Part shown: in pieces, positions 24,572-35,189 of the stretch
Position numbering within the stretch: the stretch's first letter is position 1
Layout of the letters: the number at the start of each line of letters is the position of its first letter
Source of the DNA: Neoarius graeffei
Lineage: Eukaryota > Chordata > Actinopteri > Siluriformes > Ariidae
Reading direction: 5' to 3'
Length of the DNA stretch: 64,000 nucleotides
Assembly (NCBI RefSeq): GCF_027579695.1
Contig: NC_083583.1
Span: forward strand, 23,519,099-23,583,098
The notes under the pieces: generated by a model
Told to the model about the DNA's origin: nothing
Databases searched by the model: none
The model's input: the letters and a program-made list of their open reading frames with translations, nothing else
Program-made: the position numbers and the translations under genes

Positions 24572-24745
24572 GGGGGTGTCGTGGCTCAGGTGGATAGGGC
24601 GCTGTGCCATGGATCTGGGGACCCGGGTTCGATTCCGGCCCAGGGTCGTTTCCCGATCCCTCCCCGTCTCTCTTCCGCTTGTTTCCTGTCTCTGCACTGT
24701 CCTATCCAATAAAGGTGGAAAAAGCCCCCCCCAAAAAATTTTTTT
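24572..24745 (+). mobile_element. tRNA-derived SINE, third family
   Basis: The head gtggctcaggtgg matches an A box and gggttcgattccgg a B box. The body tttcccgatccctccccgtc leads to the 3' end aataaaggtggaaaaagccc and a poly-A/T end. The target duplication tttcaaatgtgcc is at 24559-24571 and 24746-24758. Other copies in the window: 30252, 52355 (minus) and 61297. Confidence 0.9.
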
Positions 24746-24759
24746 TTTCAAATGTGCCT

Positions 24760-25840
24760 TGTCAATCACTGCTGATAATGTTTAGCAAAGCTAGCTGAAG
24801 CCCAACACGCATGAAACCGAAGAGCCATTCACTCTGTAAGCACCAGACACAACGATCACTGACAGACTGCATGGATCTACAATCTGAGCTAGAAAGAACT
24901 CAGCCCTAGCCTCACTTCTTCATTTTGTGTATTTTCATGACGGTTGTTAGTGCTGTTGTATTCCATTCTATAAAAGTCCAAAATACCAATATAATCCAAT
25001 TTAAGACATGTTAACAGAAAATAATCTGATGCAGATGCCCAAAATTAAACCTTATATTGATTTTTATGCCTGCTAGTCCTTTTTTTTCCAGCTTCCCCCT
25101 GCATCTGAGCAAAACCATGGAATTTATACTAAAAATAACGGAGTCAGAGCTGAATCACATGAGAACCAAACCAAATGCATTTTTACCTCAAAACTTATAT
25201 AGAACGCGATTCTGTCTGTTTAATATCGCTCAGAAAGTTACGAATGTCATTAATATGACGTTATATTTTACTAGCTGCCTCAACCTTTTCTCAAATCCAT
25301 GTTTGTAAAATATGTCATCTAAAAATGCTGTTGAAAAACATAACTAGCAATGTTTGCATATTTTGGTGAATTACCCCTGTAATGTAACCCTGCCATGCGA
25401 TATGACATCACCTGGCACACTTTTGACCCTCTTAGGTCAAAGGTCTCAGTGCAGGCTATTACCAGAGTGAATAGGATTGGTCTGAGGAAGAGGATTAGCG
25501 AATGACAATTCGATCAGAACTGAGCCACAGTCTCCACAAGGTCAGAAGTGTGATGTCCCTGAAACAAGGCGGGAAGTGAAGTACAGCTGAGCAGTGATCC
25601 GAATGAAGCAAAGACATTGAGGCGAGTGAAAAAGTAACACAGTGATTTAAAAGCTGCTTAATTAATTAATTAATTAAAGAGTACTCTTCGCAAAAAAGAA
25701 AATCATCAGAAGCTGTGACGATCCTCTTAGTTGCGAAGCAGGATTAGAAAACGGATTTAAGATGTAACGGTATATGCTAGATCCCTTGATTTAAATAAAT
25801 ATTCTCCGGTATAGAGACGCAAACCCTCTGCGATTTTAAA
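24760..25840. other. Non-coding stretch, nothing recognised
   Basis: An (atta)n-like run lies near 25658-25676. No exon or repeat end was identified. Confidence 0.45.
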
Positions 25841-25844
25841 TCTG

Positions 25845-26075
25845 CCTCACAGCTAAAGGATCCCCGGTTCAATCCTGAGCTCAGGTTACTCTCCGTCTGG
25901 AGTTTCCATGCATGTTCTCTCTGGGTTCTCTGGTTTCCTTCTGCCTCCCAAAAACATGCCAGTGGGTGGATTGGAGACGTAACTTCCACACGGACAGTAA
26001 CCCGAGCTCAGGATTGAACCAGAGACCCTGGAGTTATGAATCACCAACGCTACCACCTGTACTGTCCAGATACCA
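25845..26075. repeat. Old V-SINE-like foldback remnant
   Basis: The left half reads a diverged V-SINE head in plus orientation (gttcaatcctgagctcaggt). The right half carries the inverse segment (acccgagctcaggattgaac), so the two parts could form a hairpin. It is much more diverged than the other V-SINEs. Confidence 0.5.
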
Positions 26076-26079
26076 AACA

Positions 26080-27185
26080 CGCCACAGCAAATTGTACGAC
26101 ATTTGTTGTTTTTTTTTTTAATTGTAACTGGTTTTCAAGAACACAATTTTACTAAAGAGTCCTTTCATGGTCATGCAACAGAGCAAAACTGTACCTTCTC
26201 CACTACAATGCAAACAAACTGCTTTTGGATCACCTACGATAACACTGTGCCTCAAGCAGCTCCAAATACTCGAACCTCCGACGTGTTTATTCATTTCCAT
26301 TCATTTCTCCTACAGTCATTTTCTCATAAAAGACCCGTTTGAGTCCAAACATGTCTCCCTGTATATACATATCCACTGCGAGTGGAAACTGAATCTGACA
26401 GTAATCTGACAGTCTAAAAACATGAATATATACCACATTAAAGAATTATGCAAAATAAGATGAGGGAGAGCTAGTTCTTGTTTTATATCAAAACGTATGA
26501 TTTCCTGTCAGTAGAAAAAAAAATAAAAATCCATGATCTGAATTTTGAAGTGTGAAACTGCCTGAGACGCCTGAGCTTTAGACCCCTTTCAGGATCTTTA
26601 AGTTGTACTAAGCACTGGTAAGACAGAGCTCACTGGTAATAAAGTGCAAAGAGGTTTTTTTTTTTTTTAAGGCTCGCGCCAGGGCACGGTGCCAGACCTC
26701 GATCCCACGGGTTCGGACGCCAGAGCTGGATCTCAACAGTAAGGGCAGTAAAACCCACTCAGGTCGCCTTCCAGATCTAATACACAGCTTGATTTGGCAA
26801 GCACAGAGGTTTCTATTTCCAATCCACAAAAGCTGGCTTCATACGACTACAGGAAGGCAGATTGAGGAGCTAATATTTGGAGACAATTTTATTTGATTTC
26901 TGTGTTTATTGAGTGTAGTTTTTGACTCGAAGGGAACCTAATTAGCATCAAACGTGCAGAGCGGCGGTCAGACAGGAGGCAGCCAGAGGGTTTGGTTTCA
27001 GAGCTGAAGAGGCAACATGAGGCGAGAAGGAGGGGAGAGAAGGTTTAAATTCAGAGCTGAATTAATTCCTAAAGCGCTGCGTGTCTGAATAATATTAAAT
27101 GCTATTTAAAAAAACCTGATAACACATATGTATATCAAACACGGATAAGGTTTGTGATCGAGGTAACATTCGACTGTGTGTTATA
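26080..27185. other. Non-coding stretch, nothing recognised
   Basis: No domain-bearing open frame. The stretch at 26950-27050 is purine-rich but no gene was recognised. Confidence 0.45.
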
Positions 27186-27187
27186 GA

Positions 27188-27300
27188 GCAGTAGTAGCTC
27201 AGTAGTTAAGTTTGCGAGTAGAAGGTTGTGAGTTTAAGTCAACCAGTTGAGCCCACCGTTGGGTCCTTGAGCAAGAACCTTAACCCTCAGTGACTGGACT
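27188..27300 (+). mobile_element. tRNA-derived SINE remnant
   Basis: The head tagtagctcagtagttaagt is followed by a B-box-like gagtttaagtcaa, then gagcaagaaccttaaccctc, typical of fish SINE bodies. The copy is 5' only. Confidence 0.5.
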
Positions 27301-28017
27301 GAATTTATACTTCGACTTATTATAAGACAATTTTGCTAAACACCATCTGCCAAATCTCTACATGTACCATTGCACATTCAAGCATTTTTTTTCTAATTGC
27401 ACTACAGTAACGATGTTCGCGTTAACCCTTTCCTGTTTAGAGTTTGTGTCTTTTTAACTGTAGCTCTCCAATTCTGTTTTGTTTTTTTTAATCTTTCTTC
27501 AATTTTACTCCAAATGGACTAGTTTGTCCTTCTGCCTGAAAAATATTGATCTCAAGAGAGAGAAAGTACTTTTTACTGGTGAAAATGGATATCACGTGAC
27601 TGTTTCATCATATTTCACTGATCGAATGCTCAAGTTGTTGTTGAACATTTTTGTCATTATGACAAAATGACAAGCTCATACAGAGGGTCGAGTGTCTAGG
27701 ATGAGTTGCTTACAATGTGACTGACAGTACAGTACAAATGAAATATTTATGCTAAAGTGTCAGTCGATGATACAGTCATATAAATGTGATGGATCCGATC
27801 TGGTGCTGGAACTTTTTTAAGCTCTACATGACAATGTGCTGTCTAAGTAAAGCTCAACTATTACAGAATCCATCACATGTCTATGAACGAATGCCTTTGT
27901 TATAAATAAATGCGATAAAATCTTACCAAGAAATGTCTGAGATTACACTGAAATTCGAAGCGATGATTGAGATGATGGATCTGCCTTGCTTTGCTCTTCC
28001 TGAAAGAAATCTTGAAG

Positions 28018-28066
<49 letters not shown>

Positions 28067-28153
28067 TTTCAATATTGAAGAATGATACATGGTACTTTTT
28101 ATTCTTTTATAGTTACATATTGCAGAACATCCTTTAGTCCAGTTAATTCCTAT
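27301..28153. other. Non-coding stretch with (GA)n
   Basis: (ga)n occupies about 28020-28064. The preceding segment gagattacactgaaattcga at 27938-28020 resembles 29975-30045 on the other side of the next element. No gene was seen. Confidence 0.45.
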
Positions 28154-28262
28154 TATTCTATCCACATTCACTGGATATGAGTAATCACACCACGCTCTGA
28201 CTGGCTGCTCTACTACTACGATATAAGCTCATATACTGTGAGTGGAGAAAAACAAAATGGCG

Positions 28263-29387
28263 GCTTTGTTCTCAAGTATTTAAAAGAAACAGAAATAGCT
28301 AAAATAAGATAGGTTTGTTTGCCCCCCCCAATATCTCCTGTTCCCAGTCAGCAGCGGTAATGTATGGAATCAATTTTGTGCCAAAATGTTCATACAATAC
28401 TTTTGAAATATCAAACAAAAATGACAAATCAAAATACAAAAAAAAAAAAAAAAAAGGCAATTTTTTTAGACTGGCAAACAAATTATTCGTGTAATCGTGC
28501 AAAATATCAGTCTATTACTCTTCAGAAACCTTTTATTTTTGTTCCGCGTCTTTCTCAGTTTTGTTTGACGTAATTTATTTTGGTTGCGATTCCAGCTTTC
28601 TTGTTTGCGCTCCCTGACTTTTTGCTTGCAGTTTTGGCACAAACTTCACGTGTGGGTGGGCTGTCCAGGAATGCATTCCCATTGGGTAACTTGTGTTTGA
28701 CTGACAGCTACGCTCAGCCATTCCCCCGGAGGCTGTTGCGGCCATTTCCTACTCGGATTCTGGCGGACTGTTTGACGAGTGACCGATCCATTGACGGTAA
28801 ACAAGGATCAAGTGGACTTCAGTGGCGACTATGATATTGAATTTACACTTTGTTTAATTAATTCAATATCATAGTCACCACTGAAGTCCACTCGATCCTT
28901 GTTTACCATCAATGGATCGGTCACTCGTCAAACAGTCCGCCAGAATCCGAGTAGGAAATGGCCGCAACAGCCTCCGGGGTAATGGCTGAGCGTAGCTGTC
29001 AGTCAAACACAAGTTACCCAATGGGAATGCGTTCCTGGACAGCCCACCCACACGTGAAGTTTGTGCCAAAACTGCAAGCAAAAAGTCAGGGAGCGCAAAC
29101 AAGAAAGCTGGAATCGCAACCAAAATAAATTACGTCAAACAAAACTGAGAAAGACGCGGAACAAAAATAAACGGTTTCTGAAGAGTAATAGACTGATATT
29201 TTGCACGATTACACGAATAATTTGTTTGCCAGTCTAAAAAAATTGACTTTTATTTTGTATTTTTATTTGTCGTTTTTGTTTGATATTTCAAAAGTATTGT
29301 ATGAACATTTTGGCACAAAATTGATTCCATAGTAATGCACCTTTAAATTGGTTTGCCGACCGCCAAAAAACCCAAAAGAAGAAGAAG
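28263..29387. repeat. Insertion carrying a ~970-bp near-perfect palindrome
   Basis: Arms of about 480 bp (28363-28843 and 28855-29333) are inverted copies around a loop of roughly 12-18 bases. I count about five differences over the inner 265 bp, so roughly 98% identity there. Both arms encode the same 80-odd-residue open frame (starting MVAIPAFLFAL) in opposite directions; it has no known domain. The 9-bp duplication around the whole insertion indicates a mobile element or a captured hairpin. The class is unknown. Confidence 0.7.
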
Positions 29388-29390
29388 AAA

Positions 29391-29505
29391 ATGGCGAAGC
29401 GTGTTGCTGAATCAACTGAGGATGAAATAAAAACTCTACTCGAAAACAAAACCCCAAAAAATACAAAAAAAAAAGCAACAAAATATGGAATAAAAATATT
29501 TGATG
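29391..29505 (+). pseudogene. First exon of a recombinase-like transposon protein
   Basis: The frame runs MAKRVAESTEDEIKTLLENK and continues NTKKKATKYGIKIFD, then a GTAAGA splice donor at 29506. The pattern (acidic helix, Glu-Asn-Lys, Asn-Thr-Lys-Lys-Ala-Thr-Lys, then Ile-Phe) resembles, from memory, the N-terminal region of Crypton/DUF3504-type tyrosine recombinase proteins found in fish genomes. Downstream exons were not found. In the copy at 54.3 kb the same exon is frameshifted by a one-base loss. Classic Cryptons lack inverted repeats, so the assignment is tentative. Confidence 0.4.
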
Positions 29506-29700
29506 GTAAGAACGTATCTGTTTTTATTTTTTCAAGAATTATTATTATTATAGCATTTTTCACTAATTGCTCCTGTCATTTCGCCGGTTTGTTTACAATT
29601 GATTTTGTCGGGCGTTTTGCATGAAGCTTTTATTTATCGAATTTGCAAAAAATAAAAATGCTCCGTTTCTCAAAATCCAGTGAATGTGGATAGAATAAAA

Positions 29701-29802
29701 CAGTTATTCCACTCAATCTCGTCGTACATGGCTTATAGCCATCAGCGCTACGCGCCTCATCGGCTATCAGCTCATGTACGACTCGATTTTGTGGAATAAC
29801 TG
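29701..29802. repeat. Hairpin repeat, copy 1 of 3
   Basis: cagttattccac and gtggaataactg are the ends of an imperfect palindrome of about 102 bp, which also pairs tacatggcttatagcc with ggctatcagctcatgta. It directly abuts the right end of the 28.2-29.7 kb element. Related copies are at 54597-54703 and 58195-58302. Confidence 0.75.
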
Positions 29803-29809
29803 TATTATC

Positions 29810-30239
29810 ACTTGCGCTATAGCAGCTGTAAACAGTTCTTCCCACAACAGCTTTACCTCTGACTGTTAGAAAGCACTGACGCAGGAGACTCCTTTCATCC
29901 TTACAGGAACCTTCACCTATCAATGATTATAAGCTTTATTCCTTTTATTATTCGATTTAGATTATGTAGAGCGTCTGTGAGATTACACTGAGAGCGGAAG
30001 CCTTCCTTTCCTCTTCATGAAACAAATCTTGCGAGAGACAAAGAGAAGAGAAAGACAGACAGAGAGAAACCACATTTAACAAACAAATCATTGGTCTTCT
30101 CAAATTACTTTAAACAATAAAATGATAATAATCATCAGCGCTGTTTAAGCTTGTGACTGAGAAATCAGACAGCTCTTGAACGAAAGATTTTCCTGTAGCT
30201 TTAGCTCCGACACTGGACACTCCTTTCATGAACGTTAAA
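29810..30239. other. Non-coding stretch with weak repeat relations
   Basis: The segment gactcctttcatccttacag (29889) is echoed around the SINE at 30215-30450 (cactcctttcat, then ccttacagaac), suggesting a degraded tandem unit. No gene was seen. Confidence 0.4.
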
Positions 30240-30251
30240 CACACATATCCT

Positions 30252-30430
30252 AGGGGGTGTCATGGCTCAGGTGGCTAAGGCGCCATACCATAAATCCGGG
30301 GACCCGGGTTCGATTCCGACCCGAGGTCATTTCCCGATCCCTCCCCGTCTCTCTCTCCTGCTCATTTCCTGTCCTGTCTCTACACTGTCCTATTCAATAA
30401 AGGTGAAAAAAGCCCAAAAAAAAAAAAACC
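30252..30430 (+). mobile_element. tRNA-derived SINE, third family
   Basis: The A box is in catggctcaggtggctaagg and the B box in gggttcgattccga. It ends aataaaggtgaaaaaagccc plus a poly-A. The target duplication cacacatatcct is at 30240-30251 and 30431-30442. Confidence 0.9.
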
Positions 30431-30442
30431 CACACATATCCT

Positions 30443-31484
30443 TACAGAACATTTCATCGTATCGATATCAATTCAGCATGCTTGTTATTATGAGCTTTAG
30501 ATTACGTGGCCGCACAAGTCCCTATGAATGAGCTGTTACTCATGAATATGAAACAGTCAGAGCTACTGTTATTAAAATGTAATAAAACTTCCTGGCCAAT
30601 CAAATTCAAGAATTCAACAGCACTGTGGTATAACACAAAATGATCATCAGTCCAAGTCTAATTTTAGTCGATGACCCCGATAACAGATCACTAATAAATA
30701 GCCCTAAACCATTATAACCTCCATGTCAAGGAGAGGAAGTGAATTTAAACTCAGTGTACAGTTATACGCCCGTGTTATACTCGGTGCTACCTCATGATTT
30801 AGCACATGCACCGTGATGCACGTCATCTGTGTGCAGCGGGCATCACTCAGCCTAATCAGATTGGTCCTGCGCTCTAAATCTCGAGCAGACGGCATGAGTT
30901 TCAGCCCTAATGTAATAAACTCACAGCTATTAACCTCAGGGAGCATCAGGAATAACGAACACAGCATATAAACACACTCAATGCCGGCCGAGGCTATTTT
31001 CAAACCACACGAATCCAAAAAAAGCCTCTTGAAGGCTTGTTACTATTTTTAATTTCTGGTGAAGCCAGATATAACTACATCATTAATGAGGCACAGAGCA
31101 GATGGAGAATAAAGCATTACGGCTGCGAGATCAATGCGAGTGTGTCTGTGCACGCTCTGCTAGGGCTTGGAAAGAATATTGGACACTTGAAGACGTTTTC
31201 ACAAGACACAACATTTAGCATAATATTTAGGTTTAAAAAAAAAAAACCAGCCGTGTCTCTAAATACATCGTTTAACAAGGAAGAGTACTGTTCCCATGGA
31301 GTCAGTGTTATACAAATACTGGACTAACATCTTCATTTTAGAAAGATAGTACTGTGTTGGAACATAGTATTGCAATACCAGTACCGTATCACCACACTGG
31401 CCAGCCCGAGTGCACAAGTCCGATTTGTGGGAAAGCAGTCATACGATTTCACAGCACTAAGTGTCTTCGAGTGGTGAACATATT
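30443..31484. other. Non-coding stretch, nothing recognised
   Basis: Several open frames (for example 30704-31018 minus and 31037-31327 plus) show no recognised domains. There is no conserved splice context. Confidence 0.4.
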
Positions 31485-31985
31485 CACGAGTGAGCAAAGT
31501 GAACGAGTGAAAATAGTTTTCAACATGAGAAGATAAACCTCCTATCTTTGCACCACAGTGTAATGTTCTTTATATTATATACACACACACGTCCACAAAG
31601 AAATGCGAGTTAATCAAAAGAATTTTAATTTTGAACCGGTTCGCCAGTTTGACAGCGTGCGTCCAGTCAGCAGGAAAACACTGGGGGTGACGTCATCGGA
31701 ATGAAATATCGGAAAATGCGTCACTCAGATCTGCGATGGCTTTCATATGAAAAATACGAGGTTTTTCAACATGACAAGATAAACTTCATATCTTCAAGCC
31801 AACGTGTGATTTTCTTTTTATTATATCGACGCATTCACAAACAAAAAGTACCCAAATTTATCAAAACAATTCATTGATTTCCTCACGAGTGACATATAGA
31901 GATTTATGTCACGGTTTTGGTTCTCCATGTCCCAGATGTAGCTCGTATGAAAAATACGAGTGGCGTATTTCCCAGGAAACACTCC
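31485..31985. repeat. Dispersed repeat X, uninterrupted copy
   Basis: Starts around cgagtgagcaaagtgaacga and ends near tggcgtatttcccaggaaac. It carries the internal motif pair aacatgagaagataaacctc and aacatgacaagataaacttc about 240 bp apart, so it contains a degenerate tandem duplication. It serves as the reference for the multiply interrupted copy at 37.2-41.0 kb. The class is unknown. A (ca)n tract follows at 32017-32042. Confidence 0.55.
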
Positions 31986-31989
31986 TCTC

Positions 31990-32011
31990 TCTCTGTCTGT
32001 CTCTATCTATC

Positions 32012-32042
<31 letters not shown>

Positions 32043-32700
32043 CCATCCACCTGCTGTTTTATGCCGTTCTCTAATCAGCCGATCTCTTGACAGCAGCACA
32101 ATGATACAAATCAAGAGCTTCAGTTAAATGTTCGCTTCAAACATCAGAACGGGAAAAATTGTGACCTCTGTGAGTGGCATGGGTTTTGGTTTGAGCCAGA
32201 TGGACTGGTTTGAGTATTTCATTAATTGCTGATCTCTGGTGCGACAAACAAAAAACATCGAGTGAGCAACAGTTCTGTAGGTGGAAACAAACGCCTTGTT
32301 GATAACAGAGATCAGAGGAAAATGGCCAGCGGTGGGTTTCCCAAAAGCCTCTTAACGCTAAGAACGGCTTAACTAGGAGAGAGAGTGTTCATTGTGCTGC
32401 TCGCTCTACCATTTAACCATGATCTTTGTGCTGCGACGCTTTTGGGAAACCCACCCCCAGATTAGTTCGAGCTGCCAGGAAGGATATAGTAACTCATAGC
32501 AACTCTTTACAACCGTGGTGAGCAGAAAAGCATCACATTGGGTCCACATACTCCTGTAGCCAAGAACAGGAATGTTAGAATCAAGAACAAGTTCCTATTA
32601 GAGTGGTCAATAAGTGTACACATGAGGAAAGCACATTTTGAGTAATTCACAGTGGAATAAGTTCACCACAGGGTCCTGCTAATTCATCATATACAGTATA
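31990..32700. other. Non-coding stretch with (CA)n
   Basis: Apart from (ca)n at 32017-32042, no element or exon was recognised. Two degenerate inverted segments (gggtttcccaaaagcctctt and cgacgcttttgggaaaccca) lie at 32333 and 32435. Confidence 0.45.
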
Positions 32701-32705
32701 CTGTA

Positions 32706-33357
32706 TATCCATCCATCCATCATCTGTAGACACTTATCCTGTTCTACAGGGTCGCAGGCAAGCTGGAGCCTATCCCAGCTGACTATGGGCGAGAGGCAGG
32801 GTGCACCCTGGACAAGTCGCCAGGTCATCACAGGGCTGACACAGACAACTATTCACACTCACATTCACACCTACGGTCAATTTAGAGTCACCAGTTAACC
32901 TAACCTGCATGTCTTTGGACTGTGGGGGAAACCGGAGCACCCGGAGGAAACCCACGCAGACACGGGGAGAACATGCAAACTCCGCACAGAAAGGCCCTCG
33001 CCGGCAACTGGGCTCGAACCCAGAACCTTCTTGCTATGAGGTGACAGTGCTAACCACTACACCAGCATTTCTCAACCTTGTTTCAGTCACGACACCCTTC
33101 AGAAGTATGCAAATTCTCAAGGCACCCTGATATAAAATATACGCAGTCACGCTGACCCTGGCAGTGACGTTGTGACATGGGAAAGGGGGCCGTGAGACAA
33201 AGTTTGATGATGCATGAGGTGGCATTAGTGTAACTATCGTTTTTTGGAATTTTAATTTAATTTAATTCATTTTATTTATTTCAATGTTAGAATATATAAT
33301 TTTTTGACGGCACCCCTAACGAAGCCGGTTGAGAAAGGCTGCACTACACCACCATGC
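32706..33357 (-). mobile_element. V-SINE copy split by a hAT MITE
   Basis: The tail (ccatccatccatcatctgta) is at the left. The body runs to gctaaccactacac at 33062, is interrupted, and the last head bases (caccatgccgctc) resume after 33350. Removing the MITE and one target duplication restores the standard V-SINE head. Confidence 0.88.
33063..33341. mobile_element. hAT-type MITE inside a V-SINE
   Basis: 279 bp with ends cagcatttctcaacc and ggttgagaaaggctg (inverse with one mismatch). A perfect 8-bp duplication, cactacac, lies at 33055-33062 and 33342-33349. Eight-base duplications and CAG-type ends mark hAT elements. There is no coding capacity. Confidence 0.88.
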
Positions 33358-33375
33358 CGCTCAAATATACAGACA

Positions 33376-33653
33376 GTAGTGGTGGTGTAGTGGTTAGCGC
33401 TGTCGCCTCACAGCAAGAAGGTCCGGGTTCGAGCCCCGTGGCCGGCAAGGGCCTTTCTGTGTGGAGTTTGCATGTTCTCCCCATGTCTGCGTGGGTTTCC
33501 TCTGGGTGCTCTGGTTTCCCCCACAGTCCAAAGACATGCAGGTTAGGTTAACTGGTGGCTCTAAATTGACCGTAGGTGTGAATGTGAGTGTGAATGGTTG
33601 TCTGTGTCAGCCCTGTGATGACCTGGCGACTTGTCCGTGGGATAATGAGATGA
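33376..33653 (+). mobile_element. V-SINE copy with ~100-bp internal deletion
   Basis: Plus-oriented head and central block are intact. The segment between gacttgtcc and gataatgagatgag is missing. Its tail abuts the tail of an oppositely oriented V-SINE. Confidence 0.88.
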
Positions 33654-33655
33654 GA

Positions 33656-34025
33656 CTCATCTCATCTCATTATCTCTAGCCGCTTTATCCTGTTCTACAG
33701 GGTCGCAGGCGAGCTGGAGCCTATCCCAGCTGACTACGGGCGAAAGGCGGGGTACACCCTGGACAAGTCGCCAGGTCATCACAGGGCTGACACATAGACA
33801 CAGACAACCATTCACACTCACATTCACACCTACGCTCAATTTAGAGTCGCCAGTTAACCGAACCTGCATGTCTTTGGACTGTGGGGGAAAACGGAGCACC
33901 CGGAGGAAACACACGGGGAGAACATGCAAACTCCGCACAGAAAGGCCCTCGCCGGCCACGGGGCTCGAACCCGGACCTTCTTGCTGTGAGGCGACAGCTC
34001 TAACCACTACACCACCGTGCCGCCC
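33656..34025 (-). mobile_element. V-SINE copy, tail-to-tail with its neighbour
   Basis: Minus-oriented V-SINE starting ctcatctcattatctctagc. It lacks a short piece of the ggaaaccc..acacgg segment. Together with 33376-33653 it forms a large inverted repeat with almost no spacer. Confidence 0.9.
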
Positions 34026-34367
34026 CTGAGATGAGACTCCTTAAAGTTAATTAAGGTCACACCAATCACTCATCTTAGGAAAAATAAAATACACTTGATA
34101 TGATACCCTTTTCTTAATCTTCAGTAAGCAAAGGATGTCAAATAGTTAGTCAAACATACAATGAAGAAAAGTACAATAAAGTCTGTGGAGCAAACTGCTC
34201 TAAAAGCGCAGAGGAAACCCTCGATAATATCGGAAAACCACATCACGAGCTCGATATCACTGACAGTATCGCCCAGCCCCAGAGCAAAGTGGATCGACCA
34301 GCGCCTCAGACCCGCAGGATCGGTTCCATCAGTTCCTCACTCACTCAGGCTTCCGGTTTTTACTCAC
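34026..34367. other. Stretch flanking a CpG-rich block
   Basis: C+G and CpG content rise from about 34200. A plus open frame at 34161-34472 overlaps the putative promoter but has no known domain and is probably not coding. Confidence 0.4.
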
Positions 34368-34900
34368 CGCCTTCCGCCGAGAAACACAGGCGCGTTATTG
34401 AGAGAAACTGCGGGACTCAAACACCTCCTGAGCCATGACACAGAGCGACTGGGTTCAATTCTCTTAGTGTAGGGCACTGAGGGAGAACCTCCTCTCTCTC
34501 TCTCTCTGTCTCTTTCTCCACCCCGTCTCCCTCTCTTTCCCTCAGAAACGCAGTTTCTTTTCTTTTTTCTTCTCCTCTCTCTCCCCCTCTCTCAGAAGCG
34601 CAGTTTCTTTTCTTTTTTTTCCCTTCTCTCTCCTTCTCTCTCTCTCTCCCTCTCAGAAACGCAGTTTCTTTTCTTTTCTTCTTTCCCTTCTCCTCTCTCT
34701 CTCTCTCTCTCGCGCGCACTATTGTTGTAACTGGTGTTTGAGCTCGCGCTCAGAATCCCGGGCACCAGCGAGTTTTAAGTTGTCCGCACGCGCGCGCCCT
34801 CCCTCCCTCAAGCGCACCCGCACTTACTCGATTCCGCGCGCGCGCGCTTGAAGATTCTCGAATGCGCGCGCATCTGCTGGGAATTTTCATACCCAGGATT
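34368..34900 (-). promoter_or_regulatory. CpG-island-like promoter and first exon, possibly mef2a
   Basis: This is the only strongly CpG-rich block in the window (for example cgcacgcgcgcgccctccc and cgcgcgcgcgcttgaagatt near 34785-34860). On the minus strand two consensus splice donors are present: GCG|GTGAGTAAA with exon edge at 34368, and CGA|GTAAGTG with edge at 34828. This pattern suits a non-coding first exon of a minus-strand gene running left. Three CT-rich units sharing agaaacgcagtttcttttct (about 34542-34720) lie within it. In human, MEF2A follows LRRC28 on the same strand, so mef2a is the most likely owner. No coding exon is visible to confirm this. Confidence 0.4.
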
Positions 34901-35189
34901 CCATTAAATCTGACTGAGAGAAGCAGGACCGGAAGTCAGACTGTTCACACTGCACTTCTGCTGCAGAGCACTTCATCAAGCAGACCATCACCAAAAGTTC
35001 ATCACTGACTCCTTGTCCAACTGAATCCAAACCTCAGTTGGTTTAATGTGGTGTAGCGGTTAGCGCTGTCGCCTCACAGCAAGAAGGTCCTGGGTTCGAG
35101 CCCAGTGCCCGGCGAGGGCCTTTCTGTGCGGAGTTTGCATGTTCTCCCCGTGTCCGCGTGGGTTTCCTCCAAAGACATGCAGGTTAGGT

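Larger units (their letters stand above)
28155..29696 (+). mobile_element. Inverted-repeat element with recombinase-like exon (copy 1)
   Basis: Ends are perfect 21-bp inverted repeats (attctatccacattcactg/ga at 28155-28175 and its inverse at 29676-29696). A second, uninterrupted copy is at 54189-54595. The coding start lies at 29391. This copy has an insertion of about 1.13 kb holding a large palindrome, placed at the start codon and flanked by aaaatggcg at 28254-28262 and 29388-29396. In the second copy gcagagaaaaac runs directly into the start codon. Confidence 0.6.

Noticed and set aside
24572..24745. tRNA genes at SINE heads with A and B boxes
   Set aside because: The heads do not fold into a full cloverleaf by eye, are followed by SINE bodies, and are flanked by insertion duplications.
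28580..29123. Divergent pair of near-identical ~83-codon genes
   Set aside because: They are the two arms of one palindrome; no known domain and no independent evidence of coding.
1..34000. MADS-box or other mef2a coding exons
   Set aside because: No sequence encoding the expected MGRKKIQI start or the MADS domain was seen; the mef2a link rests only on synteny and the CpG block.
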